Shown here: positions 10,945 through 22,107 of the stretch, piece by piece
Position numbering within the stretch: position 1 is the stretch's first letter
How the letters are laid out: the number at the start of each line of letters is the position of its first letter
Origin: Branchipolynoe longqiensis
Lineage: Eukaryota; Annelida; Polychaeta; Phyllodocida; Polynoidae
Length of the DNA stretch: 64,000 bases
Assembly: GCA_030323885.1 (NCBI GenBank)
Contig: CM059202.1
Coordinates: forward strand, 45,960,849-46,024,848
Direction: 5' to 3'
The notes under the pieces: model-generated
Databases searched by the model: none
Told to the model about the DNA's origin: nothing
What the model saw: the letters and a program-made list of their open reading frames with translations, nothing else
Translations under genes and position numbers: made by a program

Positions 10945-11200
10945 CTTGAAGATTTATACCGCCTATCATGGATAAGTCTGAATAGACTTGGTTTCCCCAT
11001 TAGACAGTTGGTATAGTGGGGTCTAATAGAAAGCCCGATCCTACACTTTTAGGTGGCCACAAGGGACTTTTAACCTCACACACCATATAGACAGGGTATG
11101 AGAGCAACTGGCCTATGATGACGCTGTAAGTTATACACAACTGTGGAACTAATCCAAATTGGCAGAGGTGATGGAATGGGGAATCTATCTGAATTGGTGT
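10945..11200 (-). mobile_element. SINE family C copy (tRNA-derived), partial
   Basis: Matches the copies at 28738-29037 (plus) and 36775-37080 (minus): GATTTATACCGCCTATCATG, ATTAGACAGTTGG, AAAGCCCGATCCTACAC, then AATCCAAATTGGCAGAGG. The tRNA-like head seen in the other copies is missing here. Confidence 0.75.
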
Positions 11201-11205
11201 GTCAC

Positions 11206-11243
11206 CACCCTGGCAAAGACCCTATAACACTAAGACGGCTCAC
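11206..11243 (+). repeat. Short repeat with an inverted copy at 12738-12775
   Basis: CAAAGACCCTATAACACTAA followed by GACGGCTCAC occurs here, and its reverse complement occurs about 1.5 kb downstream. Confidence 0.6.
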
Positions 11244-11299
11244 TCAGCCTGTATTGTGTAATCAAGAGAACAGCCAGTGCGCTAGATGGTGGTTTGATC

Positions 11300-11480
11300 A
11301 TTTTGATAGTGTTATGATGGGTTGTGTGAATGGTGTGTGTACTTGGGCGTGTGTGTGTATGTGTGCATGTGTCAGTGTGCTGGAAGAAGGATGCTGAGGG
11401 AGTGTGTGTATAGTGGGTGGGGTGGAGAGGTGGAGTGGCAGGGTGAGTGTAGTGGCGGTGGTGGGAGTTCTCATCATCAT
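11300..11480. repeat. GT-rich microsatellite region and CAT repeats
   Basis: GTGTGTG-type low complexity, ending in CATCATCATCAT at about 11471-11485. The ORFs across it (cysteine/valine or histidine/threonine-rich) are composition artefacts. Confidence 0.7.
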
Positions 11481-11485
11481 CATCA

Positions 11486-11560
11486 TGATGTCGGTTGCGA
11501 TGTGACAAAGACTGCTTTCATTACTTGACTGCCGCTCTCCATTTAGCTCTCTGCATGTGC
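11486..11560. repeat. Interspersed repeat shared with 21020-21090
   Basis: TGCGACAAAGACTGCTTTCA (one base differs here) and TGACTGCCGCTCTCCATTTA are common to both sites, about 70 bp in the same orientation. From 11561 to 11960 no further feature is recognised. Confidence 0.65.
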
Positions 11561-11950
11561 GGTTGTACATTTCATGAAAGCTGCCTGCAAAAGTGTTGAA
11601 GTGCTGCTGGCTTTTGCAAGTTACCAGCGGCACTCTGTCGGGGAGCAAATAGAGGTTTCACACCGGCAAGAACATGTCAAGACAGGCGCAAAACTATTTG
11701 TCCCTGCAGTGGCTGGTCGGGAGATGTTGGGAGTTCCATACATCAACCGCCCTTAATGCTGCCACAGTGACATGGTTTTCTGTTTAGGGTTTGCTCCCTT
11801 AGCCTTCGGTTCTGTCAAGAACCTGTACCACAAGGCAGTGGTTTACAACTCTGCAAGGCAGGGGCGTCAAACTCCCTGAGGTACTGCTATACCTGCAATA
11901 CCTTCATACCTGGGAGTTCTATAGGAGTAGCAACATGCAACCAATGGGGA

Positions 11951-12565
11951 CCCCCCCCCCCGCCACTTAGATCAGGGAAGGGGTCGTGAGGTGTGGTGTG
12001 AGAGCGCCGACTGAGAAGGGGGAGCGGGAGGGGGACAGGGGGTGTGGGGGAGGAAGCGGGAGTGTGAGGGAGGAAGGGGGGGAGGGGCGGGGACTGCAGG
12101 AGGAGGCGGAGAGGGAGGGGAAAGGGGGAGAGGGCAGGAGAGGGAGGTGTGGTGTGAGAGTTCCGAGTGAGGTGAGTGAGGAGGAGGAGAGGGAGGGGTA
12201 GAGGTAGAGGGAGTGTGGGGGGATGGGGGCGGAGAGGAAAGGGGGAAGGAGGAGGAAGGGGAGGTCGGGGGAGGGGAGGGAGGTGTGAGAGCGCTGGGTA
12301 AGGTGGATGAGGAGGGAGATAGGGAGAGGGAAGAGTGGGGATGGGAGGGGGGAGGGGAGGGGAACGGTGGTGAGGCCGGGGAGGGTGGGAAAGAGCGGGG
12401 AGCGGAGGGGATGGAAGGGCAGTGAGGGGAGGGCGGGGTAGGGAAGGGGAAGGGCAGTGAGGCTGGGAGGAGGGAGGGTCAGAGGGAGCAGAGGGCGGGA
12501 GGGGGAGAGAGCGGGGGAGGGCAGGGGAATGAGGGAGGATGGGGCAGAGGGAGGTGGGGACCAGG
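11951..12565. repeat. Purine-rich (GGGAGG) tract
   Basis: About 600 bases almost without pyrimidine runs, made of GAGGGAGGGG-type units. Long Ser/Pro/Leu or Gly/Glu ORFs here come from composition. It has potential for triplex or G-quadruplex structure. Confidence 0.85.
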
Positions 12566-12737
12566 CAGTAGGTGCAACATTGGCATCCAAATTACAGGCA
12601 ATCTCTCTTTTTTTATTTTGAACTCACCCTCTCGCCTTGTGTGTGTTTAAATGTGAAACACCAGCCAGCAGCTGGGCTGATCAAACCCACCACAAGGTGG
12701 CACTGCAAAATTTACATTACCATGGGAGAGATAGGGC

Positions 12738-12885
12738 GTGAGCCGTCTTAGTGTTATAGGGTCTTTGACCCTGGTCACAGTCACAATCCACAACACTACA
12801 CTGGTCCCACCACACTGACACAAGTGTTCCACCTGCACCAGAAATACTACTCCGCATCCCTCCTATATTCCCCAACACTTCTAGT
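12738..12885. repeat. Copies of short repeats from 10838 and 11206
   Basis: 12738-12775 is the inverted copy of 11206-11243. 12785-12885 is the direct copy of 10838-10935. From 12890 to 13400 I see only a CA microsatellite (12993-13010) and GC-rich unique sequence. Confidence 0.6.
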
Positions 12886-13404
12886 TCTATATGAATGGTG
12901 TGTCACCACCCTGACTGGTCCCCGTCACAATCCACTACACTGGCGCCTGCCTGCCCCTAACGCTGCTCCCCGCCATTACTCCCCCGCCCCTCCCCACACA
13001 CACACACACATATACATACATGAGCAGCTCAGAGAGCGACAACTCTCGACTCAGCCTCAAGGGGGCGCTTTGCCTATCGCCGGCACCAGCGCGCACGGCA
13101 AACCGTCAGCAGCGCCACGCTGCGGGCTGACGAGGAACTAGGCCACCACCACACCCACCACCGCCGCCAGGTTGTTGGTGGTGGTGGGTTGGGGGAGGGG
13201 GAGGAGCAGCTCAGGGTGCTGGGACACAGTGGCTGTAGCCGGCGGAGGCAAGCGGACGTTTCAGTGGGAGCAGCTGGGGGGATGCTTGAGCGTGGATGCT
13301 GAGGACCTTGCATGGTAGGGAGCAGTGTATGGAGAGCAGCTCATACAGGGAGCTGTGAAGGGCCGGTAGAGCAGTTCGGTGTTCGAAAGTCAGCATAGGG
13401 GTTT

Positions 13405-14225
13405 CAGCTTTCAGATTGTGGGTTGTGGATTGTGAATTGTGGATTGTGGATTGTGGTTTGTGACTTGTGGCTTATGGCTTGTGGCTTGTGGCTTGTGGCT
13501 TGTGGCTTGTAGCTTGTGACTTGCGACTTGCAGCTTGTGAGCTGTGGCTTGCGGCTCGCGGCTTGTGTCTTGTAGCTTGTGACCTGGGGATTGCGGCTTG
13601 GAGCTTGTGACCTGTGGCTTGCAGCTTGTGGCTTGTGACTTGTGACTTAGCTTGCAAGTTGTGACTTGTGGCTTGTGACTTGCGACTTGTGACTTATGAC
13701 TTGTGACTTGCGGCTTGTGGCTTGGGGCCTGTAACTTCCCACTTGTAACTTGCAGATTGTGGCTTGTAGCTTGTAGTTTGTAACTTGCAGCTTGTAACTT
13801 TCAGCTTGCAACTTGCAGCTTGTGACTTGTAGCTTGCGACTTGCAGCTTGTGACTTGCAGCTTGTGACTTGCAGCTTGTAACTTGCAGCTTGTAACGTGT
13901 GACTTGCAGATTGTAGCTTGCAGCTTATGGCTTGCAGCTTGTAACATGTGACTTGCAGCTTGTAACTTGCAGCTTGCAGGTTGTAACATGTGACTTGCAG
14001 CTTGTGACTTGCAGCTTGTGACTTGCAGCTTGTGACTTGCAGCTTGTAACTTGCAGCTTGTAACGTGTGACTTGCAGATTGTAACTTGCAGCTTGTAACA
14101 TGTGACTTGCCGCTTGTAACTTGCAGCTTGTAACATGTGACTTGCAGCTTGTGACTTGCAGCGTGTGGCTTGCTGCTTGTAACTTGCAACTTGCAGCTTA
14201 TAACTTGCAGCTTTCGGCTGTCAGC
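13405..14225. repeat. 14-bp minisatellite array
   Basis: Units like TGTGACTTGCAGCT, degenerate at the left (TGTGGCTTGTGGCT) and more regular at the right. Confidence 0.92.
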
Positions 14226-14299
14226 GATATGTCAAGTAATACTATCTGAGGCAGCCGCTCCCGTTCAAGGATTGTGTCGCCTGAGGCTGTGATTTGGGG

Positions 14300-14490
14300 G
14301 GATAGCGGTGTGGATGTGTGTGTGTGTGTGTATGTGTGAGTCTGTGTGTGGGTGGGTCTGTGTGTGTGTCTGTAGGTGGGTGCGGGTTTTAGTGAGGTGC
14401 TGGTGGTTGAGTGTATTGCGGTTTGGCTCCGTTGGCTATGTTGGCCGGAGTACTTACTTACTTACTTATGTACTTACTTACTTACTCCAC
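14300..14490. repeat. GT microsatellite and CTTA tetranucleotide repeat
   Basis: GTGTGTGTGT runs at 14310-14375 and ACTTACTTACTTA at about 14451-14486. Confidence 0.8.
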
Positions 14491-14699
14491 GAAGGACTGC
14501 GGTTTGCCAAGGGACGGTGTGATCAAAGGGACAACAGCATGCCAACGGAACCTAATTAAAGCGGACATATGGAGAGGTTTGTGAATGGATTACGCATGTG
14601 CACTGAGGTATTGCTCATGAACTGCTCAACAGCCTGAGCTGCAGCAGACCAATATCAAATAGTCACCATGGAGATAGACTGGGTGTCAAAGAAGCTGTG

Positions 14700-15255
14700 A
14701 GCGTTCCAAGGTAAACGGAGAGCGTACCAATAGCAGTATGAGTGGTACTGGATAGACGGAGTTGTACCAATAACATTAATGGATAGAGGAATGGATTTTG
14801 TACAAATAATAGTATGAGTGTTACTGGATAGAAAAAGTCTGTACCAATAACAATATGATAAATCTGTACCAATAACGGTAATGGATAAAGGAATGAATTC
14901 TGTACCAATAACAGTATGAGTGTTACTGGATAGACAAAGTCTGTACCAATAACATTAACGGATAGACGAATGGATTTTTTCACCAATAATACTATCAGTG
15001 CTACCAGATAGACAAAGAAGTTGTACCAATATCATCATGATAACTATGTACTAATAAGATTCACGGATAGAGGAATGGATTCTGTACCAATAACACTATG
15101 AACGTTACTGGATAGACAAAGTCTGTAGCAATAACATTAACAGTTAGAGGAACGGATTCTGTACCAATGTGAATGTTATTGGACAGATGATGTATGTACC
15201 AAGAATCAGTGTGTACCAATATCATTCTGTACCAATAAGGAGGACTACCACATTG
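14700..15255. repeat. Degenerate minisatellite of about 35-40 bp
   Basis: Units contain CTGTACCAATAACA and ACTGGATAGACAAAG or GGATAGAGGAATGGATTC, alternating in two types. Confidence 0.85.
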
Positions 15256-15552
15256 AGTGTCAACACACAACAGAAAGCCGTGCCTGCCATGTCACTGTCA
15301 CAGTGAGTGACACTACACGAATGGAACGCGTACCAATGTGAAACGCGTACTAATGTGACAGTCTGTGAAACCCAGAGGTGAACAAATCAGGATCTAGTCA
15401 GGGTCAATGTGTGTCAACGGCTTCTGTGCAAAGGCGTAAAAGAAATGTGTGTCACCAGACAAATAAATGACGGCCTGGTTGGTGCAAGCGCAGTGTGTCA
15501 CAGAACAAGTGTGATTGACATTGAAGGAACTGAATATGTGACAGGTTGTTTG

Positions 15553-15585
15553 TTGAAGTTTTACGTCCTGGCAACATCTGAATGT
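15553..15585 (-). mobile_element. Tail fragment of SINE family A
   Basis: GTTTTACGTCCTGGCAACAT only. Confidence 0.5.
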
Positions 15586-15764
15586 GTGCCAAGGTCATTA
15601 TGAATGTCACCCATAGCTATCACCACTTGTGACTGTCACCAAGGAATTTGATTGAATTTGTTTAATTCCACGTGTGAGGCAGCTGCGGCTGTCACTTATG
15701 ACTGTCACTAGGGTGGCCACATAGGTTTGTCCCATACGATTATCATTTATTAATGTTACCTACT

Positions 15765-17067
15765 GCTGTCACCCACTACTGTCAGCTACTACTGTCAGCT
15801 ACTACTGTCACAAACTGCGGTCAGCTACTACTGCCAGCTACTACTGTCAGCTACTACTGTCACAAACTGCTGTCAGCTACTATTGTCAGCTACTACTGTC
15901 AGCTACTACTGTTAGCTACTATTGTCATCCACTACTGTCAGCTACTAATGTCAGCTACTACTGTCAGCTACTACTGTCAGATACTACTGTCACAAACTGC
16001 TGTCACAAACTACTCCCACTTACTAATCCTACAAACTACTGTCAACTACTACTGTCACCTCAGCGTTACCTGACGTCTATCGTAACTACTGTTACCTACT
16101 ACTGTCACTTACTACTGTCACATGTGACTGGTATCCTACTACTGTCACATATTACTATTACCTACTACTGACACCTACTACTGTCACCTACTACAGTCAC
16201 CAACCAATGTCATCTACCGCTGTCACCTACCACTGTCACCTGTGACTGCCACATACTACTGACACCTACTACTGTCACCTGTGACATTCATCTACTGCTG
16301 TCACCTATTACTGTTGTCATATACTGCACCACTGTCACCTATTACTGTCACCTGCTACTGTCAGCTACTACTGTCAGCTACTATTTGTTTGTTTGGTTGT
16401 TGGAGTTTTACGTCCTGGCAACATGTAAGGTCATATCAGGACGGTCCTTGCCCTGTCCTATTAATACCGAGCACCTGGCTAGGAAGTGACAAGTATCAAT
16501 TTATAAATGGTTGGTTTGACTCGACCGGGAACCGAACTCCCGATCTTTCACACGCGAGGCCGGCGCTCTACCGATTAGGCCACCGCGATCGATGCCATCT
16601 ACTACTGTCACATACTACTGTCACCTACTACTGTCACCCTCTACTGCCACAAACTACTATTACCTACTAGTGTCACCTACTACTGTCACCCACTACTGTC
16701 ACAAACTAATATTACCTACTACTGTCACCTATTAATGTCACCTATTACTGTTAGCTAGTATTGCCACCTGCTATTGTCACCTACTACTGTCACAAACTAC
16801 TATTACCTACTACTGTCACCTACTACTGTCACCCACTACTGTCACAAACTACTATTACCCACTACTGTCACCTATTAATGTCACATATTACTGTTAGCTA
16901 GTACTGTCACCTACTATTGTCACCTACTATTGTCACAAACTACTATTACCTACTACTGTCACCTACTACCGTCACCTACTACTGTCACCTACTAATGTCA
17001 CCTACTACTGTCACCTACTACTGTCACCTACTACTGTCAGCTAGTATCGTCACCTACTACTGTCACC
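15765..17067. repeat. 13-bp minisatellite array, left part
   Basis: Units of TACTACTGTCACC or TACTACTGTCAGC. The array is interrupted by a SINE at 16384-16592 and a truncated LINE at 17068-17436, then continues to about 17650. Confidence 0.93.
16384..16592 (-). mobile_element. SINE family A copy with internal deletion
   Basis: Tail (TTTGTTTGTTTGGTTGTTGG), then a jump from CATATCAGGACGG straight to TCCTTGCCCTGTCC, so about 150 bp of the usual body is missing. The head is well preserved: in minus reading GTGGCCTAATCGGTAGAGCG (A box) and GAGTTCGGTTCCC (B box). It is embedded in the 13-bp array. Confidence 0.85.
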
Positions 17068-17436
17068 AACTGTCAGTCCCCGCTGACACTCAAACACATT
17101 TTACTAAGTTGTGTTGATTTTTTGGCCCTGCACCAAAAATTCTACACTGCAGACAGTATGCATGACCTTTTTACTAAAGTAAAACAGGAAAACATTTTAG
17201 CCTTTTTGAGGGCAGCTGGACTGTACCACCTCATATAGTTTACTAAATAAATTCTATCAATTATTAATGAAACTTTTCTTTTTCTATGGGAATTTGTTTC
17301 CCTTGACCACAAATATATGATTGTGAGCTTTCTAATTTAATGGGTGTCTATTGGCACATAATTGATTGTCTGCTTTTACATGTAAAAGCGATGGTTTGAA
17401 CAAAAAACTAACGGCGTAAAGCAACCACCAATCCAT
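17068..17436 (+). mobile_element. 5'-truncated copy of the Nimb-like LINE 3' end
   Basis: Closely matches 3952-4345 from TCAGTCCCCGCTGACACTCA through the last RNase H-side codons, the TTTCCC-rich 3' UTR and CGGCGTAAAGCAACCACC. It is flanked by ACTGTCACCAACTG on both sides (about 17054-17067 and 17447-17461), a plausible 14-bp target duplication, though the target is itself a tandem repeat. Confidence 0.88.
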
Positions 17437-17449
17437 CATCAAGCATAAA

Positions 17450-17645
17450 CTGTCACCAACTGCTGTCACAAACTACTGTCAGCTACTACTGTCACTTACT
17501 ACTGTCACTTACTACTGTCACCTACTACTGTCAGTTATTACTGCAACAAAATTGTCAGCTACTACTGTCACCAACTACTGTCACCAACTACTGTCACAAA
17601 TTACTGTTACCTATTACTGCCATCTACCACTCTCACTTGTGACTG
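17450..17645. repeat. 13-bp minisatellite array, right part
   Basis: Same TGTCACCAACTAC-like units as the left part. Confidence 0.9.
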
Positions 17646-17649
17646 TCAT

Positions 17650-17706
17650 CCACCGCGGGGGGAGGCCCGGCCGGGGCTGGGTGGGCCGAGGCCGGGGGTA
17701 GGCCGG
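17650..17706. other. GC-rich flank (GGCCGGGG)
   Basis: Strongly GC-rich. The same composition resumes at 18480, so the AT-richer fold-back element lies inside a GC-rich block. Confidence 0.6.
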
Positions 17707-18479
17707 TGTAGTAAGTTGAAAACACTACCCCACAAAAACACTACGGTAGTGTATTGAACCTAGGTTCAAAACACTACCGTAGTGTTTTTAACCTAGTTGA
17801 AGGTAGGTTCAAAACACTACTGTGGCCACGCTCAAAACACTACCCCTAAGTTCAAAACACTACCCTAAACATTTTTTTATAAATGCTGCATATTCAGTTT
17901 CATTTGTAGTAGCGTGATGCAGTATGCAGTAAGGTGGGGCAGTAGGGGTTGTTGTTGTTGTTGATTGTTGTTTTCTGTCCTAGCAACATCTAAGGTCATA
18001 TTACTATTTATTAGGGCGGGCACCGACTTGTGACAGTGCACACTCATGGATACGTTAGGCTACGTTATGGTGCAGTCACACTCGGACGTTTCTCTCCAAC
18101 ACGCGTCGATGTGTGTAACTTTTTAGCGAGACGTCGGGAAGCGTTACGCGCATGTTCCAATATTATGGCGATGTCAGAAGCACGTCGACATCGCTGGAAT
18201 AACGTTATGCGAACGCTAGGCAAACGGTTGCTTTATTGTTTTACACCCTAGCTACATCTAAGGTCATATGATGACGCCATGCCAAACTTTTACCACGACA
18301 TCATGCTACTGCCGTGTCATGAGTGTTTTGAACTTGGGTAGTGTTTTCAACGTACATAGGTATGTTTTGAACTTAACAGTAGTGTTTTGAACCTAAGCTC
18401 AAAACACTACGGTAGTGTTTTGAACCTAGGTTCAAAACACTACCGTAGTGTTCTGAACGGGGTAGTGTTTTGAACGTCC
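17707..18479. mobile_element. Fold-back element with long (about 160-180 bp) inverted arms
   Basis: The left arm (17707-17870) and right arm (18310-18479) are imperfect inverted repeats of each other, each made of several GTTCAAAACACTACC units in alternating orientation, with CCTAGG and ACGGTAGTG palindromes. Flanking TAGGCCGG (17699-17706) and TACGCCGG (18480-18487) could be an 8-bp target duplication. The loop holds a family A SINE fragment and a CGTT-rich segment. No ORF of note. The family is unknown. Confidence 0.65.
17950..18052 (-). mobile_element. SINE family A tail fragment inside the fold-back loop
   Basis: TGTTGTTTTCTGTCCTAGCA, ACATCTAAGGTCATAT and ACCGACTTGTGACAGTGCAC are all family A tail blocks. 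A second trace (ACATCTAAGGTCATATGATG) lies at about 18253-18272. Confidence 0.7.
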
Positions 18480-18790
18480 TACGCCGGGCCGGGGTGAGGA
18501 GGGGAGAGGCCGAGACGAGGCCGTGGGGAGGCCGGGCCGGGGTGGGCGGGCTGAGGGGCGGCTGAAGCCGGGATCAGTTGTCGCAGCCCGGCGTGTAAGT
18601 AGCAGTCGTGTAAGGGCGAGGGGGATTTGCCGCGGGCACACACCGGGAACCAGCCTGAAGCATCCTAGCCCTCAGGCGGGGCAGCGGTCCCCGGGCCTGC
18701 CCGGCCCTTAAGCGGGGAGCGGTCTGGGGGAGGGGTCCCCGGGACTGCCCGGCCCTCAGGCGGGGAGGGGGAGGGGGTGGGGTAGAGCTC
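18480..18790. other. GC-rich block
   Basis: GGCCGGGG and CCCCGGG motifs, CpG-rich. No gene is recognised. Confidence 0.6.
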
Positions 18791-18849
18791 CATGGCGGCT
18801 TTGTGGATATTGTACGCTGAGGTTTGTCGGAGTTGTAGAGATATGGCTT

Positions 18850-19770
18850 TGGGGGTATTACAGAACAGGATTGGGTGTGTTACAGACGGGGATTTGGGGG
18901 TATTACAGAACAGGATTGGTTGTGTTACAGATCGGGATTTGGGGGTATTACAGAACAGGTTTGTGGGTATTACAGAACAGGTTTGTGGGTATTACAGAAC
19001 AGGTTGTTGTGCATTACAGACAGTATTTTGTGTGTATTACAGAACAGGTGTGTGTGCATTACAGACAGTGTTTTGTGTGTATTACAGAACAGGTGTGTTT
19101 GTTACAGAACATGGATGTGTGTTTTACAGAAGAGGGGTGTGTATGTTGCAGAACAGGTTTGTGTGTATTACAGAACAGGTTTATGTGTTTTGTGTGTAGT
19201 ACAGAACAGGTGGGTTTGTTACAGAACATGAATGTGTGTTTTACAGAACAGGTTTGTGTGTTTTAGAGAACAGGTTTGTGTGTATTACAGAACATCGATA
19301 TGTGTGTATTCCAGAACAGGTTTGTGTGTATGACAGAACATGGATGTGTGGGTATTACAGAACAGGTTTGTGTGTTTTACAGAACAGGTGTGTGTGTATT
19401 ACAGAACATCGATATGTGTATATTACAGACCACGTTTGTGTGTATTACAGAACAGGTTTGTGTGTATTACAGAACAGGTTTGTGTGTTTTACAGAACAGG
19501 TTTGTGTGTTTTACAGAACATGGATGTGTGGGTATTACAGAACAGGTTTGTGTGTATTACAGAACAATGTGTGTGTGTTTTACAGAACAGGTTTGTGTGT
19601 ATTACAGAACAGGTTTCCTTGTATTACAGAACATGGATGTGTGCCTATTAGGGAACAGGTTTGTGTCTATTACAGACAGGGAATGGTGGGTATTACACAA
19701 CAGGTTTGTGTGTGCTACAGACAGAGCTCTGTGGGTATTACAGAACAGGATTGTGTGTTACAGAATGATT
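18850..19770. repeat. 22-bp minisatellite array
   Basis: Units TATTACAGAACAGGTTTGTG with two more bases, about 40 copies, with variants (CATGGATG, CATCGATATG). Confidence 0.95.
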
Positions 19771-19889
19771 GCGATTGGTATTATTATTCTGTATATTGCC
19801 ACCTCCTTGCTATGTCCATGACTGGTGGCGCCACCACCGGCGCTCCTCCTCACTAGGGTGCACCCCAAACCGCCATTCGCCCTGAAGGA

Positions 19890-19972
19890 TATACAGAATA
19901 ACCCTGTTAAACCAAACTCGAAGGGACCCTAGAAATTTGTTTTGATTAACCGATCATTGGTGTAACCAAGCT
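19890..19972. mobile_element. Fragment of a pogo-like MITE
   Basis: ACAGAATAACCCTGTTAAAC, GGGACCCTAGAAATTTGTTT and GATTAACCGATCATTGG match (in changed order or orientation) parts of the element at 20064. Confidence 0.6.
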
Positions 19973-20063
19973 TTGACTTTGACTTTGACTTTCAGTAAGC
20001 ATGTATTGCACATGTAATATACAATGTATTTTTACACTTTGATTATTGTTTTTTATGTATATA

Positions 20064-20399
20064 CAGTATAACCCCGTTAAACCAAGCTCGGTTAACCCAA
20101 ACGATCGGTTAATCCAAACAAATGTCTAGGGTCCCTTCACAATACTACCATTTATCACATAGAAAAGTTGGTGGGGTCTCAGATGACCTTATAACCACAT
20201 GAAAGTTTGGTTTAACCATACTGGAAGTGGCCTGAGGTCCGACAATTTTGTTTGGATTAACCGATGATTTGGATTAACCGACTTTGGTTTAACCAACTTT
20301 TTTATATGATAAATGGTAGTATTTTGACGGGCCGCCGAAAAAAGTTGGGATTAACCCATTGTTTGGTTTAACCGAGCCTGGTTTAACTGGGTTATACTG
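20064..20399. mobile_element. pogo/Tigger-type MITE (336 bp)
   Basis: Long terminal inverted repeats. The left starts CAGTATAACCCCGTTAAACC, the right reversed starts CAGTATAACCCAGTTAAACC, and similarity extends about 55 bp through GGTTAATCC. TA dinucleotides flank both ends (20062-20063 and 20400-20401), as expected for Tc1/mariner/pogo elements. No transposase is present. Confidence 0.85.
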
Positions 20400-20440
20400 T
20401 ATATATATATACATATGTGTGTGTGTTCGATAGTGCTCAT
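20400..20440. repeat. TA and GT microsatellite
   Basis: ATATATATAT followed by GTGTGTGTG. The rest to 20760 has no recognised feature apart from a C-run near 20571 and an end fragment of the TTAA family (ATCGGACTATGCAACTTAGA) near 20738-20757. Confidence 0.6.
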
Positions 20441-20759
20441 GCGTAGAAATTGCTAGTTTGGTCGTGCAGAACAATTGAAAGGCCCGGGGACCAGTCAGCC
20501 ATCCATCAAGGCAAGCTGTATTGGCGAAGGAGACAAGCAGATTGAGCGTCCCCTCAACCCGGCACCCTACCCCCCCCCCCCGCCAAATACACACACACAT
20601 CCACACCGCACTTAGGACAACGCAGGCCACGGTTGCCATTGCTCATGTCACTGTCAGATCAGCTTGACCACTGTCACGGCAATTGTTTTCCTTTTGAAAA
20701 TGTGATGCTTCCATCGGAAAAGAGAGAAAGTCATAACCATCGGACTATGCAACTTAGAG

Positions 20760-20885
20760 TATATGTGCGTACTATGTATTATGTATATATGCATTATGTA
20801 TATATATATGTATTATGTATAAGCATAATCTATATGTATTATGTATATGTATTATACATATGTGTAGCTCTGTGGATATGCATGT
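20760..20885. repeat. TATGTATTA-type AT-rich repeat
   Basis: Degenerate repeats of ATGTATTATGTATATATG. Confidence 0.8.
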
Positions 20886-21009
20886 ATATGTCACTGGCCG
20901 TGTGTACAAATTCCAGTGCGCGAGTGACAGTATTTCGCAGCACTGGTAGGGGTTGGGGGTGGTGGGGCCATCTGGCCCAACTGTGAAATGGCGTCACCCA
21001 TAAAGTCAT

Positions 21010-21090
21010 CATCATCATGCTGTCGGTCACGATGCGACAAAGACTGCTTTCATTACTTGACTGCCGCTCTCCATTTAGCTCTCTGCTGTG
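21010..21090. repeat. Interspersed repeat shared with 11486-11560
   Basis: Begins in CATCATCATCAT and continues GCGACAAAGACTGCTTTCAT, the same order as the other copy. 21180-21690 holds nothing recognised. Confidence 0.65.
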
Positions 21091-21689
21091 AGAGTTGCGT
21101 CCATGAGTCAGTCTTAATGTCTCTCAGCTTCAGGTTTCTCTTGATGGTCATGTAATCACTCATCAATATGATCACCCATAAAGTAGGGTGATCATATTGG
21201 GAACATTCCCTTTTGTGCCTTGATACTCGCGCAACATATATTACATATTGACTGTGCGTATTTATACTTGTAGCCGTGTGTGTCAGTCTGTGCTTGTCCA
21301 TGCATATATGAGTATATTAATGTATGTTCTATGCCTACACACACACATCAGTGTATGTCCCCTTAGCGTGCATATCTAATGGTCTCCACAATTATCAACA
21401 TTTTCACAAGCGCACAAACCATACATTGTGGAGAGAGGGTTAAGACCCACAATACACTTTCTTCAAATGATTTTATTTTTAAATTTCAATCAAATAATTG
21501 TGAAATATCAACATTTGTATTGTACTCTTTGCGGGAGGAGGGAAAAAGGGGGGTCATGGGGGTCAAAGTTGTTTTTTGTGCACTTGTGAAGATGTTGATA
21601 ATTGTGAAGGACCCCCCCCCCTTCTCAGTGGCGGGAACCGGACCGGAAGTTGGCGACCGGAAGTTGGCTAAACCGGAAGTGCAGTAGCG

Positions 21690-22090
21690 ATGCGGGATCT
21701 CAGTGTATCCAGTACCATCACAGGATCCCAGCTGCCTCAAGATCTCAGAATCTCAGAATCTCAGAATGTCTAGAATCTCAGCACCTCAGTATTTCAGCAT
21801 ATTGGAATCTCAGTATCTCAGTATCTCAGCATATTGGAATCTCAGTATCTCAGCATATTGGAATCTCAGTATCTCAGTATCCCCAGTGCATCAGTATAAC
21901 AGTATCCCAGTTGTCTGAAGATCTCAGCATCTGAGCATCTCATCATCTCATTATTTCAGAATCTCAGCATATTGGAATCTCAGTATCTCCAGTACATGAG
22001 TATCAGAGGATCCCAGTTGTCTCAAGATCCCAGCATCACAGAATCTCAGCATCTCTAGAATCTCTAGAATCTCAGAATCTCAAAATCGCA
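21690..22090. repeat. Degenerate ATCTCAGT repeat
   Basis: 8-bp words ATCTCAGT or ATCTCAGA, with a higher-order unit GCATATTGGAATCTCAGTAT. Confidence 0.88.
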
Positions 22091-22107
22091 GGATTACAGG
22101 GATCGCT

